64,000 nucleotides of DNA from CAWBBA01 sp963729795 (GCA_963729795.1 CAVSPC010000047.1:1-64000), one strand, 5' to 3'; numbered from the stretch's first letter, positions 17,224 through 27,003 are shown. Notes: a model not told the origin generated them from the letters alone. Numbers and translations: made by a program.

Positions 17224-17866
17224 TGACATAGCGTTGAGCTTGACGCTCAATCGGAGAGGTGTAGCTGAACGTTCCCGGTTTCTTTCTGAGAACTTGGGGA
17301 GAGTTCTTCATTTGAGGTCCTACGAGACTTGTATCTGGTCAGACGAGAGTTTTAGGTCATGCTATCCGGGAGATAAGGCACTCCACGCCCCTATTCCAGC
17401 CTAACTCATCTCCGACCGTGCATCTTTTGGGGCACTCATGAATACCAATTCCATTGCAAAGAGCGCCGAAACGAAACAGGAAAATCCTGGCAGGACTCGT
17501 GTCGTGCAGGTTGCCATCTCTGCGCGGTCACAGGAATGCGCTTGCTAACCAAAGTCTCTAGTTGGTTGATATACAATCCAGGTAACCATAAATAATAATT
17601 GATGCTTGTGTAATAATAGGCGTTCTTCAACGAAATAATCTCGCATGACCCTCCAGATATGATAAGGATTACCAGGCCTTGTGACAATTTCACAGAGCGA
17701 AAATTAGCGGGCATTTGCCCAAGAAAAAGTATTATGAGGATACTTCTTGGCGAGATAACTCAAGGTAATTGTGAAGTTTTCACTGCATTTGCACCGTATT
17801 TTCGCAAACTTCCGTCGGATTGCTACGCGGGACAGACCAACGTCGGGCGCACGAACGCGAAACGCG
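17224..17866. other. Gap without a recognisable gene
   Basis: No convincing coding sequence was seen in these 643 bases. A 92-residue minus-strand ORF (17436-17714) matches nothing I recognise and lacks a ribosome-binding site. The stretch near 17580-17660 is more AT-rich than the flanks. It may be decayed DNA next to the mobile elements that follow. Confidence 0.5.
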
Positions 17867-18078
17867 CTAGGAGGCTGTTGCGTAATCCCGCGTCCCGCGG
17901 GACTTTCCCGATTTCGTGGCACGATAGCGATTATTGTATCGGGATCTCCCAGGGGCTGCCACGGAAAAAACTCAGTATGTCAGATTCCTAGGAGCCGAGG
18001 TGAGGCAACGGAACAATGAGCGGAACCTCCACGTAGCACGATGGCGTCGACGATTGTGGTTGCGCGACAGGCTCCTAG
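17867..18078 (+). mobile_element. MITE-like element, intact left copy (212 bp)
   Basis: The element is bounded by CTAG and imperfect terminal inverted repeats: CTAGGAGGCTGTTGCG at the left and, as reverse complement, CTAGGAGCCTGTCGCG at the right. It carries no ORF of its own. A second copy lies in inverted orientation at 25181-27117, where it is interrupted by an insertion sequence. Over the shared parts the two copies agree closely. The two copies bracket the RND efflux genes. It is probably a non-autonomous relative of a full-length IS not present in the window. Confidence 0.8.
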
Positions 18079-18119
18079 CCTGCTTCGAGGCCTAACCACC
18101 CGGACGGCGCGAAGGGCCG

Positions 18120-18415
18120 TAGAGATACCGACCCAGTCGGCCTCGAGAAGATATCGATCATCACAGAAATCAAAGCGTGGTGAACGTGAATGAACACGTG
18201 GAAGGATGGATCTTGGGTACAGTTGCCGTGGACACCCGGCGGAAGATTTCGGAATTTGGGACGCAGCATCGGGGAACAAAAATCAGTTTCCGAGGACGAA
18301 CTTAAGTTATGACATCGTGGCTTCGCGGTCTAGGCATGGGATTGGTCCCCACAACATTTCTCCTGTTTCTTCTGATGACGGTTCTTTTCCAATCGTGGCT
18401 TGATCCGTTCATTTT
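18120..18415 (+). pseudogene. Decayed fragment of an RND transporter gene
   Basis: The DNA is recognisably similar to the intact pump gene at about 21595-21885. The shared order includes GATNTCGATCATCACA, GGTGNTGAACGT, GGNACAAAAAT and CAGTCTAGGC-like sections, and translation gives TTFLLFLLMTVLFQSWLDPF against AIILVFLLMMVLFQSWLDPL. Frames are broken, and similarity stops abruptly after the codons for FQSWLDP. It lies between the MITE and the intact pump, in the same orientation. It is best read as the relic of a second pump copy, consistent with the two paralogous adaptor genes downstream. Confidence 0.75.
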
Positions 18416-19038
18416 CCCTGTCCGCGATTTCGCGAAACCTCGAAATCAATCATTAGGGCTGTCACACAACCCGCCCTGTGGCGTTTGCCCTCTTGCGGTC
18501 CGGTCGATACCTGACAAACGTAACGAAAAGATAATATGGCTAACGGTTCCGAAACTTGACAACGAAAGTACTCAGTGCCAGACTCTCTCTCATAAGAGAA
18601 GAGTACGAATACTACGAGAGGGAGCCCGGCAACCCTCTCGTTTGTGCTTATAGTCCGTTAGAAGTGGTTTAGGTGTTGGAGCTTGGGACCCTTGGGTTTT
18701 GCACCGGCTGTACGAGGCATATCCCGGAAGTGGCCCTTCAGATGAGTCGGCCGCTTTGCCACTGAGACAGTGTCGGTTCAAGGGAACGATCAAATAGCGA
18801 AAGTCGAGATTGGACGAATTTCGTTGAGCAGTAGTACCTACAAGGCTGATCGGTGGAACTTCAATTTTTGTAGGACCATCGGTGGCTTTCGGGGGATTGC
18901 TGTATCGAAGTCCTGGCGTGAGTCAGCAATCCCGACCAAATCTGGGTTCATGCGGACCTTCTCCCGGACGGGAGAAGGTAAAAAACCTATTAGTGCACCA
19001 ATTCCACTCTTTCGGATTGGTGCAAGGATGAACAAGGC
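18416..19038. other. Non-coding or degenerate stretch before the RND pump
   Basis: No supportable gene was seen. A perfect 8-bp hairpin (CGAGAGGG at 18615-18622, CCCTCTCG at 18633-18640) and a 10-bp hairpin at 18958-18979 are present. Neither is followed by a clean T-run. The promoter of the pump gene presumably lies here but was not clear by eye. Confidence 0.45.
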
Positions 19039-22000
19039 ATGTGGTTAGTTCGTCTTGGCCTCCGCCGGCCATACACAATGGTGGCGATGGCAGTGGTAAT
19101 CGTGGTCATGGGTATTCTGTCCCTGACCAGAATGACCGTCGACATCTTTCCGTCGGTGGATCTTCCTGTGGTTGTGGTCGTGTGGAATTATCCGGGCCTC
19201 TCTCCGCAAGACATGGAAAGCAGGGTCGTTTTTGTCAGCGAGCGCTCGTATTCGACAACGGTCAACGGGATTGAGAAAATAGAGTCTCAGTCGATTCCCG
19301 GTATCGGCCTCATCAAGATCTACTTTCACCCGGGGACTGAGATCGGTGGAGCAATCGCACAGATTTCGGCGGTTTCCAGTACCGTGCTCCGCAGCCTTCC
19401 TCCGGGAATGCAACCCCCGACGATCATTCAGTTCAATGCGTCAAATGTTCCGGTTGCTCAGTTGACCGTATCCAGCAAGACCCTTCCCGAACAAAAATTG
19501 TACGACTACGCTCTCAATTTTATCAGGGTTTCGCTGTTCAACATTCCCGGGACGTCCGTTCCTGCTCCATTCGGCGGAAAAACTCGCCAGGTAATGATCA
19601 ACATAGACCCGAAAGCATTGGCTTCCAGGGGTCTGTCACCAGCCGACGTCGTCCAAGCCCTCCAGAATTCGAATGTAATCATACCGGCCGGCTACGCCCG
19701 TATCGGGCGCACCACTTACAATGTGGATATCAACTCGAGTCCCCGTCTCGTCGACGAGTTCAAGGATATCCCAGTGAAAGTCGTGGGCGATGCGGTAGTG
19801 AAACTGGGCGATGTGGCGCGGGTATCGGACTCCTACGCGGAGCAGACGAACATCGTGCGCGTAAATGGAAACCGCGCTACGTACCTTGCGATCTTAAAAC
19901 ATTATGACGCCTCGACCCTGGCCGTGATCGATGCAACTAAGGACCTTTTGCCCCAGATCAAAGCCGTAGCCCCCAAAGGCATGGAACTCCATCTGGATTT
20001 CGATCAATCCGTTTTCGTGAGAGCCGCCATCATGGGGGTCGTGCGTGAGGTGATCATAGCATCGATTCTGGTATCACTGATGGTGTTGATTTTTCTGGGT
20101 GACTGGCGTGCCATGATAGCGGTGATCGTATCAATACCGTTGGCAATATTTACTTCTATCATAGGCTTGAACCTTCTGGGACACAGCATCAACCTTATGA
20201 GCCTCGGCGGGCTCGCCCTGGCTATCGGTATGCTCGTTGACGACGCCACGGTCATGGTGGAAAACATCCATCGCCATCGGGAACTAGGGAAGCCGTTAAC
20301 CATTTCAATCCTGGATTGTGCTCATGAGGTAGCCCAGCCCACGATCGTTGCCACGCTAACTATCTGTGTAGTCTTTTTCCCTGTGGTCTTGTTGTATGGA
20401 GCAGCAAAGTTTCTTTTTACACCTATGGCGTTGGCGGTTGTGATCGCCATGCTGGCATCGTACGTGCTGTCTCGTTCCCTAGTCCCGGCGCTGTCCTTCA
20501 AGTTGATGTCGGGCCAGGACCATCCCCACGCCGACCACCCTGCCGGTAGTGTGGCTCCAATGGGGGGCTTGAGGTCTTTTGCCGGTCAGCTCAATGCTCG
20601 AAGGGAGCGGGCCTTTGAGCGGTTTCAGGCTGCGTATTCCAGATTGCTGGAAAAGGCCCTGAGCAATCGCGGCAAAGTGCTTGTTGTGGCGACGTGTTTC
20701 ATAGGTGCCAGCATGGCGTTACTTCTTTTCGTAGGGACCGATTTCTTCCCATCCGTCGACGCAGGGTTGATGAAGCTGCACTTCCGGGCCCCGGCGGGCA
20801 CGCGAATCGAGGAAACGGAACGTCTGGTTGCCAAGGTGGAGAAGCGAATTCGAACCGTGATTCCCAACCGGGAGATCTCGACGATCAACTCGATGATCGG
20901 GGTGCCCGGTTTTACCAGCTTAGCATTTGTCCAGACTGACAATATCGGCGAAATGGATGCCGATATCCTCATTGCGCTCAAAAAGAACCATCACCCCACG
21001 GCCATGTACAAGGAGAAACTCCGGAAAGCCCTTGCGCATGATTTTCCAGGTTGCACTTTCTATTTTCAACCGGCGGACATCATCACGCAAGTGCTGACCT
21101 TTGGATTAAGCTCGGACGTCGACGTGCAAATTGAGGACGTGAATTTCCATAGAGCCTACAAGTATGCCAAACGCGTAAAGGATGCGATCTTCAAGATTCC
21201 GGGCTTGGCAGATGTGCATATAAAACAAGTGCTTGATTATCCTACACTGCATGTGCAGGTGGATAGAACGAAGGCAGGCGAACTGAATATGACGATGGGG
21301 GACGTGGCCGACAGCGTACTTACCGGATTATCATCAAGCCTCATAATTTCGCCTTCCTTTTACTTGAACCCGAAGAACAACGTCAACTATCCGGTCGCTG
21401 TCCAAATACCGCTAGGGCAAATAAATTCAGTCCAGAGTCTCAAGAATATTCCTTTGACTCCTTCGCGGCCGACCTTATTTAAGCCGGAGCCCTCAGCAGT
21501 CCCCACAAGCGGGAACCTGCGCCCCGGGGGCTCCTCGCCCCCTTCGAGAGATCTTCCGCACATACCAACCGAGGTCCTTAGGAACGTCGCGGACATTACC
21601 GACACTGTCGCCCCAGAGGATGTCGATCATCACACAATTGAGAGGGTGCTGAACGTAGATGCTAATGTCGAAGGGCGAGACTTGGGTTCCGTCGCCGCGG
21701 ATATTCAGCGGAAAATAGCGGGATTCGGGACCCTGCCTCCCGGAACAAAAATAAGTGTCCGTGGGGAAAGTCAAATTATGAAATATTCATTTCGCAGTCT
21801 AGGCGTGGGACTGGTCCTGGCAATAATTCTCGTATTCCTTTTGATGATGGTGCTTTTTCAGTCATGGCTTGACCCGCTCATCATTATGACTGCCATTCCA
21901 CCCGCCCTTGCCGGAATTGCGTGGATGCTGGCCCTTACGGGAACTACCATTAATGTGGAATCGTTAATGGGCTCAATAATGGCGGTAGGAATTGCCACTG

Positions 22001-22341
22001 CTAACTCGATACTGGTAGTCAGCTTTGCAAACGATATCCGAGTTGAGAAAGGGCTTTCCCCTTTGAGGGCGGCACTTGAAGCCGGCAAGACCCGCCTTAG
22101 ACCGGTATTGATGACCGCATTGGCTATGATTATCGGAATGCTTCCAATGGCATTGGGCATGGGTGAAGGCGGCGAGCAGAACGCCCCGTTAGGTCGAGCA
22201 GTCGTAGGAGGGCTGATTTTTGCGACCGCAGCAACACTGTTCCTGGTGCCTGTAATCTATTCACTGTTGCGGACCAAACTTCCCGGCGTACACCTTCTGG
22301 AAGAACGATTCCAGGCCGGTGCCCGTGGCGAGATAGTGTGA
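19039..22341 (+). CDS. RND-family efflux pump inner-membrane protein
   Basis: The 1100-residue protein has the complete RND layout. An N-terminal membrane helix (YTMVAMAVVIVVMGILSL) is followed by a large periplasmic porter domain, helices 2-6 with the proton-relay pair in GMLVDDATVMVENIHRH, a second porter domain and the C-terminal helices (LFLVPVIYSLL). It is closer to the hydrophobe/metal AcrB-CzcA group than to SecDF. A proline/serine-rich stretch around residues 810-845 (PSAVPTSG ... GSSPPSRDLPHIP) is an insertion compared with typical pumps. It lies 13 bases upstream of a membrane-fusion protein gene, and an outer-membrane channel gene is not nearby. The exported substrate cannot be deduced. 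Confidence 0.92.
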   Translation: MWLVRLGLRRPYTMVAMAVVIVVMGILSLTRMTVDIFPSVDLPVVVVVWNYPGLSPQDMESRVVFVSERSYSTTVNGIEKIESQSIPGIGLIKIYFHPGTEIGGAIAQISAVSSTVLRSLPPGMQPPTIIQFNASNVPVAQLTVSSKTLPEQKLYDYALNFIRVSLFNIPGTSVPAPFGGKTRQVMINIDPKALASRGLSPADVVQALQNSNVIIPAGYARIGRTTYNVDINSSPRLVDEFKDIPVKVVGDAVVKLGDVARVSDSYAEQTNIVRVNGNRATYLAILKHYDASTLAVIDATKDLLPQIKAVAPKGMELHLDFDQSVFVRAAIMGVVREVIIASILVSLMVLIFLGDWRAMIAVIVSIPLAIFTSIIGLNLLGHSINLMSLGGLALAIGMLVDDATVMVENIHRHRELGKPLTISILDCAHEVAQPTIVATLTICVVFFPVVLLYGAAKFLFTPMALAVVIAMLASYVLSRSLVPALSFKLMSGQDHPHADHPAGSVAPMGGLRSFAGQLNARRERAFERFQAAYSRLLEKALSNRGKVLVVATCFIGASMALLLFVGTDFFPSVDAGLMKLHFRAPAGTRIEETERLVAKVEKRIRTVIPNREISTINSMIGVPGFTSLAFVQTDNIGEMDADILIALKKNHHPTAMYKEKLRKALAHDFPGCTFYFQPADIITQVLTFGLSSDVDVQIEDVNFHRAYKYAKRVKDAIFKIPGLADVHIKQVLDYPTLHVQVDRTKAGELNMTMGDVADSVLTGLSSSLIISPSFYLNPKNNVNYPVAVQIPLGQINSVQSLKNIPLTPSRPTLFKPEPSAVPTSGNLRPGGSSPPSRDLPHIPTEVLRNVADITDTVAPEDVDHHTIERVLNVDANVEGRDLGSVAADIQRKIAGFGTLPPGTKISVRGESQIMKYSFRSLGVGLVLAIILVFLLMMVLFQSWLDPLIIMTAIPPALAGIAWMLALTGTTINVESLMGSIMAVGIATANSILVVSFANDIRVEKGLSPLRAALEAGKTRLRPVLMTALAMIIGMLPMALGMGEGGEQNAPLGRAVVGGLIFATAATLFLVPVIYSLLRTKLPGVHLLEERFQAGARGEIV

Positions 22342-22354
22342 GGTGAGATGACAA

Positions 22355-23524
22355 ATGGCTCGAAAATCAATCAACTTGAGTGGCAAAGCAGTCATGCGAT
22401 TCCTGAAGCTATGCTTCCTCGGCATGGCCCTCCCGGTTGCCGCGGTGGCTATTATATGGGCTGGCCAGCACTCACACTATGAGCGCTCAGAGGCTGCCCG
22501 GGAAGCAATTCTGAAGGCCGGCCCTCGTGTCCAGGTCGTTTCAGCGACTCCCGGCACACCTACCGAATCCGTTAAACTCACCGGACAGGCATGGCCCTAT
22601 CTGGATGTGACTCTCTACTCCAAGGTCAGTGGCTATTTGAAGGATATCAAAGTAGACAAAGGTGATAAGGTCTCCTCCGGGGAGTTTATCGCCGAAGTTG
22701 AATCCCCTGAACTCGACCAGAAATACGAGGCTGCCGTCGCCGACGCCAAGGATAAACGTATTGACGCCGATCACGCAAAGGCTCTGATCAAAAGTGGGTC
22801 GATTTCAGATCAGGATCTGGAGCATAAGATATCCGCGGCCGAAGTCGCCGAGTCCAAAGCCGGTGCGCTGAAGACGGAAAAAGACTACCAGTATATTCGT
22901 GCCCCGTTTGCGGGAACTGTTACCGCGCGCTACGTAGACCCCGGTGCACTATTGCAAGGATCGGTTCAACGAGAGACGAGAACCATGCCGATTGTAAGAT
23001 TGGCTGAGGACGACCGACTGCGGGTGTATATATATTGCGACCAAAATATCGCCGGGATGGTCAGGCTCGGCGACCCCGCCGAAATTTGGGACCCAGCGCG
23101 TCCGGCTGTTAAGATTAAAGGCGAGGTGAACCGCATCAGTGGGGAGATCGATCCCAAGACGCGCACCATGATGGTAGAAATCGATCTGAACAATCGCGAC
23201 ATGCAGTTGGTCCCCGGTACTTTCGTTCAGGTTTCTCTATCGGTGCACGTACCGCCCACAGTGGTAGTTCCGGTGGAGGCCTTGGTCATCCGTGGCGACA
23301 AATATTTCGTGCCGGTGATCGGCAATGACAACAGGGTCAACTTTCGTCCGGTAACCATCTATGACACCAACGGCGCAACGGTAAGAATTAGTTCAGGCTT
23401 GAAAGTGGGAGAGCGAGTGGGGCTCTATATTGGAGACAGCGTCGCAGACGGACATCTGGTGCGGCCGGTGACCGAGAGACTCGCTGCCCTGTTGAAACCA
23501 GTACCGGTAAGTGCATGCGGTTGA
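22355..23524 (+). CDS. RND efflux periplasmic adaptor (membrane fusion protein) 1
   Basis: The 389-residue protein has an N-terminal membrane anchor (LCFLGMALPVAAVAIIWAG). A lipoyl/barrel-sandwich half-motif (VSGYLKDIKVDKGDKVSSGEF) precedes a short alpha-helical hairpin, the second half-motif (IRAPFAGTVTARYVDPGALL) and beta-barrel and membrane-proximal domains. This is the HlyD/AcrA layout. It begins 13 bases after the pump stop with GAGGTGAGA upstream, so the two are co-transcribed. It is a close paralog of the protein at 23852-25048, with near-identical blocks around YEAAVADAKDKR and AAEVAESKA. Confidence 0.9.
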   Translation: MARKSINLSGKAVMRFLKLCFLGMALPVAAVAIIWAGQHSHYERSEAAREAILKAGPRVQVVSATPGTPTESVKLTGQAWPYLDVTLYSKVSGYLKDIKVDKGDKVSSGEFIAEVESPELDQKYEAAVADAKDKRIDADHAKALIKSGSISDQDLEHKISAAEVAESKAGALKTEKDYQYIRAPFAGTVTARYVDPGALLQGSVQRETRTMPIVRLAEDDRLRVYIYCDQNIAGMVRLGDPAEIWDPARPAVKIKGEVNRISGEIDPKTRTMMVEIDLNNRDMQLVPGTFVQVSLSVHVPPTVVVPVEALVIRGDKYFVPVIGNDNRVNFRPVTIYDTNGATVRISSGLKVGERVGLYIGDSVADGHLVRPVTERLAALLKPVPVSACG

Positions 23525-23851
23525 GCCGGCGATATGCTCTCCAAGACGATGCACGCCCCTCACATAAACGGGGTAATGGCTCATGGAAAGGACGGGAGAG
23601 TCACGGTATGGATATCACACTAACAATAACTCTGAACAAGCATTCAAAGACCTGGAGATGGATAAAGGACATGAAGAAATTGCCGCGCGTCATGGTGGAG
23701 GGGCCATAGGGGTTTTCCCGGAAACTGTCGAAACTCTGCCGTCGGTATCCCGGATGTGTGAACCGGCTGCATAAGAGTTTGGCTCATAAATCGCTGCCCG
23801 AGGGGTGCTTCCGGGCGCGAGTCAGATCGAAACAGAGAGGTAAATCCCATC
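23525..23851. other. Spacer between the two adaptor genes
   Basis: These 327 bases hold no convincing gene; only short unsupported ORFs are present. It may be the scar of a duplication of the adaptor gene in which an intervening pump copy was lost, but no pump similarity was recognised here. Confidence 0.4.
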
Positions 23852-25048
23852 ATGCATCTCAGAATTCCCTCGTTCGGTTCCAAGAAAATCAAGTTGTCTA
23901 CCTCCATGCTCATTTACGCTTTTGTCGTCCCGGCTGCGGTGGTCGCTACCATTTATACTGGCCTGGACGCACGCTATCAGCGTTCCCTCGAATCTCGAAT
24001 CGCCAAGTCGGAGACTCATAAGTTGACCGCTGTTCCGGAGGTTAGAGTCGTTTGTGCAACGCACAGTTCGGCAACCAAATCGGTCACCCTAACTGGGGAG
24101 GCGGATCCGTACCTGAGCGTGACCCTGTATTCGAAAGTCAGTGGGTACCTGAAGGATATCAACGTGGATAAAGGTGACAAGGTGTCAGCGGGCCAGCTTC
24201 TGGCCATAGTTGACTCCCCGGAGCTTGATCAGCAGTACGAGGCTGCGGTCGCCGATGCGAAGGACAAACGGCTTGATGCGGACCGTGGTCAGTTTCTCAT
24301 TAAGAGCGGGTCCATTTCGGAAGAGCAATATGATAAAGAGGAGTCGGCGGCCGAGGTTGCCGAGTCCAAAGCTGCCGCTTTGAAGACCGAGAAGGACTAC
24401 CAGCAGATTCGTGCGCCGTTTTCGGGACTTATTACCGCCCGGTTCGCGGACCCGGGAGCGCTTATTCAACAGGCTGTACAAGAGGAGAGCCCGGATTTGC
24501 CTATTGTCACGCTGGCGCAAACGGATCGACTGCGGGTATACGTGTATCCGCACGAAAAAGATGCTCAATTAATAAAGGTTGGGGATCGAGCGGAGATTTG
24601 GACGCCGTCACGGCCAGACGCAAAGGTCCCTGGCAGGGTCACTCGTACCAGTGGCAATATTAACACAAGGACTCAAACACTTAGAGTTGAGATTGACGTA
24701 GATAATCATGCCATGAATATTGTGCCGGGCAGTTTCGTCAAGGTTGCTTTGTCCATGCAGAATGCGTCCACGGCCGACGTTCCGGTTGGAGCACTGCTGC
24801 GTCGCGGCAAGAAACACTTTGTGGCAGTTGTTGGGTCTGACAACAAGGTCTCGTTGCGTCCGGTTACCGTTTACGACAATGACGGCACTGTTGCAAGCTT
24901 ATGCGACGGGATCAGTGCTGGTGAGAGAGTAGCTCTCGACGTCAGCGACGACATCAAACCCGGATGTGAGGTGCGGCCGATGAGTGACCCAGTTCGGATC
25001 ACCACGCAGCAGCATTCCGGACAAGGTGCTGGTTCCCATGCCCACTGA
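23852..25048 (+). CDS. RND efflux periplasmic adaptor (membrane fusion protein) 2
   Basis: The 398-residue protein has the same domain order as the upstream adaptor: an N-terminal anchor (LIYAFVVPAAVVATIYTG), lipoyl half-motifs (VSGYLKDINVDKGDKVSAGQ and IRAPFSGLITARFADPGALI), a hairpin and a beta-barrel. It differs in the anchor and in the C-terminal tail, which ends in a His/Gln-rich stretch (TTQQHSGQGAGSHAH). An AGAGAGG site lies upstream of the ATG. Two adaptors with a single intact pump suggest either heteromeric adaptors or that this one belonged to the pump copy whose fragment survives at 18120-18415. Confidence 0.9.
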   Translation: MHLRIPSFGSKKIKLSTSMLIYAFVVPAAVVATIYTGLDARYQRSLESRIAKSETHKLTAVPEVRVVCATHSSATKSVTLTGEADPYLSVTLYSKVSGYLKDINVDKGDKVSAGQLLAIVDSPELDQQYEAAVADAKDKRLDADRGQFLIKSGSISEEQYDKEESAAEVAESKAAALKTEKDYQQIRAPFSGLITARFADPGALIQQAVQEESPDLPIVTLAQTDRLRVYVYPHEKDAQLIKVGDRAEIWTPSRPDAKVPGRVTRTSGNINTRTQTLRVEIDVDNHAMNIVPGSFVKVALSMQNASTADVPVGALLRRGKKHFVAVVGSDNKVSLRPVTVYDNDGTVASLCDGISAGERVALDVSDDIKPGCEVRPMSDPVRITTQQHSGQGAGSHAH

Positions 25049-25097
25049 GATAGAGGCAATTTTATGGTTGCAGGCAATTGGGTCTGCTGACATGTCA

Positions 25098-25178
25098 TCA
25101 AAGTCCCTATTGTAAAGGGGATTTTCAAGGGTTATCTCAAGATCCCCCCTTACCCGCTTTTATAAAAAGGGGGGATCC
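25098..25178. repeat. Dispersed AAAGTCCC/GGGGGATC palindromic repeat
   Basis: This is a member of a family also found at 35377-35463 and 38938-39026. It begins CAAAGTCCC, has an internal GGGGATTTTCAAGG section and ends in a hairpin with GATCCCCCC and GGGGGGATC arms (25141-25178). It lies just after the second adaptor gene, where its strong hairpin may also stop transcription. Confidence 0.65.
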
Positions 25179-25395
25179 CGCTAGGAGCCTGTCGCGCAAC
25201 CTCAATCGTCGGCGCCATCGTGCTACGCGGAGGTTCCTCTCATTGTTCCGTTACCTCTCCCCGGCTCCTAGGAGTCTGACATACTAACGCCCATGCCCCG
25301 GTGGGGCACAACGAAAAATGAGAATAGCCTAGAGTGAAAGGATCATGGCAAACTCCTGCATGAGGTAAATCTTGAATCGGAGCAGGAGGCTGTCC

Positions 25396-26682
25396 ATGAC
25401 CCAGGTACAGGATACGAAAGTGGTGACGGTTTTGCACCCCATTTGTTGCGGGTTGGATGTCCATAAGAAGTTTGTCACGGCCTGTCTGATCATCAGCGAC
25501 GCGACGACCGAAAGGTCGGTCTTAGAGACTTTCGGCACTTTTACCGACGATCTGATTCGGCTCAGGGAATGGCTGCTGGAGTATGAGTGTCCCGTGGTAG
25601 CCCTGGAGAGTACGGGCGTGTATTGGAAACCCGTCCACAACATCCTGGAGGGGCATCTGGCCGTTGTGCTGGTGAATGCTCGCCACATCAAAAATCTACC
25701 CGGCCGCAAGACGGACATGAGTGATTGCCAGTGGATCGCCACTCTGTTGAGAGTGGGATTCTTGAGGGCGAGCTTCATTCCTCCCAAGATCGTTCGCCAA
25801 TGGCGTGACCTTACGCGGTATCGAAGGAGCCTCGTGGAAGCCCTGGGCGACGTGAAAAGGCAGGTCCATAAGCTGCTGGAATGCATTAACATCAAGATCG
25901 ATTCGGTGGTGTCCGACCTTTTCGGAAGAACCGGTCGCAACTTGATAGAACTTTTGCTCAAAGACAAAGCCGAAATCACCTTGGAAGAAGTGCAAAACTG
26001 TCTCAGAGGCAAACTCAAGTCCAAATCCACCGAGCTGTTTCGTGCGGTCCAAGGCTTCTTCGAAGAGCATCATCGATGGATGTTGCAGGAAATGATCGAC
26101 CGCGTTCACCAGCACGAAGCGAAGCTTGCTAGGGTAGAATCGCGTTTGAGGGATTTGTTGGAGCCACACGGCGAACTCATCGGCAGGGTCACTCAGATTC
26201 CCGGAATCGCTCAGACATCTGCGTACGCCATTCTTTCCGAAACCGGCACCACGCTAGAGTCTTTTCCCAGCTCTGGAGCCTTTTGTTCTTGGGCGGGAGT
26301 GTGTCCGGCCAACAACGAGAGTGCAGGAAAGAGGCGGAGCACAAGAAGTCCTGTCCGGCGAAGTCATCTGAGGACTCATTTGGTGGAAGCGGCCTGGGGT
26401 GCAGTTAAGGTAAAGGGGTCCTACTTCCGCAGCAAGTATTTCAGTCTCAGATCGCGCCTGGGTCCAAAGAAAGCCATCATGGCTATCGCACATCGGATTC
26501 TCAAAGCGCTTTATTACATCATCAAGCATGGTGATTCTTTCAGAGACCTCGGAGAGAACTATTTGGTGGAGCTAAGGAGGCGGTCAATCACCTCGTATAT
26601 TGAGCGTCAGGCTCAGAAACTTGGCATGATTCTTCTTCCCGAGTCCACGTGGAAGACGATGATTCACCCCTCACAAGCTTGA
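25396..26682 (+). CDS. IS110-family transposase (DEDD recombinase)
   Basis: The 428-residue protein has the RuvC-like DEDD domain: D21 in GLDVHKK, E71 in ALESTGVYW, and D107 and D110 in KTDMSDCQW. A central coiled region leads to the C-terminal transposase_20 domain (QIPGIAQTSAYAILSE ... WAGVCPANNESAGKRRS) with the candidate catalytic Ser309. It would catalyse seamless RNA-guided excision and insertion. ATG 25396 is chosen because AGGAGG lies 6 bases upstream; the frame is open to an earlier codon at 25372. The gene is intact, so the element may still be active. Confidence 0.92.
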   Translation: MTQVQDTKVVTVLHPICCGLDVHKKFVTACLIISDATTERSVLETFGTFTDDLIRLREWLLEYECPVVALESTGVYWKPVHNILEGHLAVVLVNARHIKNLPGRKTDMSDCQWIATLLRVGFLRASFIPPKIVRQWRDLTRYRRSLVEALGDVKRQVHKLLECINIKIDSVVSDLFGRTGRNLIELLLKDKAEITLEEVQNCLRGKLKSKSTELFRAVQGFFEEHHRWMLQEMIDRVHQHEAKLARVESRLRDLLEPHGELIGRVTQIPGIAQTSAYAILSETGTTLESFPSSGAFCSWAGVCPANNESAGKRRSTRSPVRRSHLRTHLVEAAWGAVKVKGSYFRSKYFSLRSRLGPKKAIMAIAHRILKALYYIIKHGDSFRDLGENYLVELRRRSITSYIERQAQKLGMILLPESTWKTMIHPSQA

Positions 26683-27003
26683 ACATCCAGACGGCTCCAT
26701 CTTCACGGAGGCCACGAGCAGGACGGACCGTGACCCACAAACTAAGGCCGATAATGAACTGAAGCCCCAGAGCGCGGATACTAACATGGCCATGGTCAGC
26801 GAGCACAACGAAGTGTAGGCACTCCTTGAGCGACCACGCATAGAAATCTTCTCATCCGCTGATCACAATCATGGGTGCCGGCTGCCCACGGAAGGCTCTA
26901 TGAACGGTCACCGAAAAAGGAAATAGGGACTCCCCGGCGCTTCGCTTCGGGGTCATTTTTCAGACAACCTACCCCACCGTTGTGCCTGAGCACGGGGGTA
27001 TTC
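26683..27003 (+). ncRNA. Candidate bridge (guide) RNA region of the IS110/IS1111 element
   Basis: IS110-family elements are known to encode a structured bridge RNA in a non-coding end; in the IS1111 subgroup it lies downstream of the transposase. Here the long non-coding end is on the right. It contains a CCCCG/CGGGG hairpin (26932-26952) followed by a T-rich run, which could end the RNA. Exact RNA limits and target-binding loops cannot be set by eye. Confidence 0.4.

Larger units (their letters stand above)
25285..27003 (+). mobile_element. IS110-family (IS1111-like) insertion sequence
   Basis: The boundaries come from comparing the split MITE with its intact copy. The target ACATA appears at both junctions (25280-25284 and 27004-27008), consistent with a short core repeat. 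Subterminal inverted repeats GGCACAACG (25305-25313) and CGTTGTGCC (26978-26986) lie inside the ends, a trait of the IS1111 subgroup. The left non-coding end is about 110 bp and the right one about 320 bp. The element has one transposase gene and no long terminal inverted repeats. Confidence 0.75.

Noticed and set aside
18655..18800. tRNA or structured RNA suggested by a GGTTCAA stretch
   Set aside because: No cloverleaf could be drawn around it and no 3' acceptor pairing was found.
25329..26030. Minus-strand 233-residue ORF inside the transposase gene
   Set aside because: It is a shadow frame; the plus-strand DEDD transposase is unambiguous.
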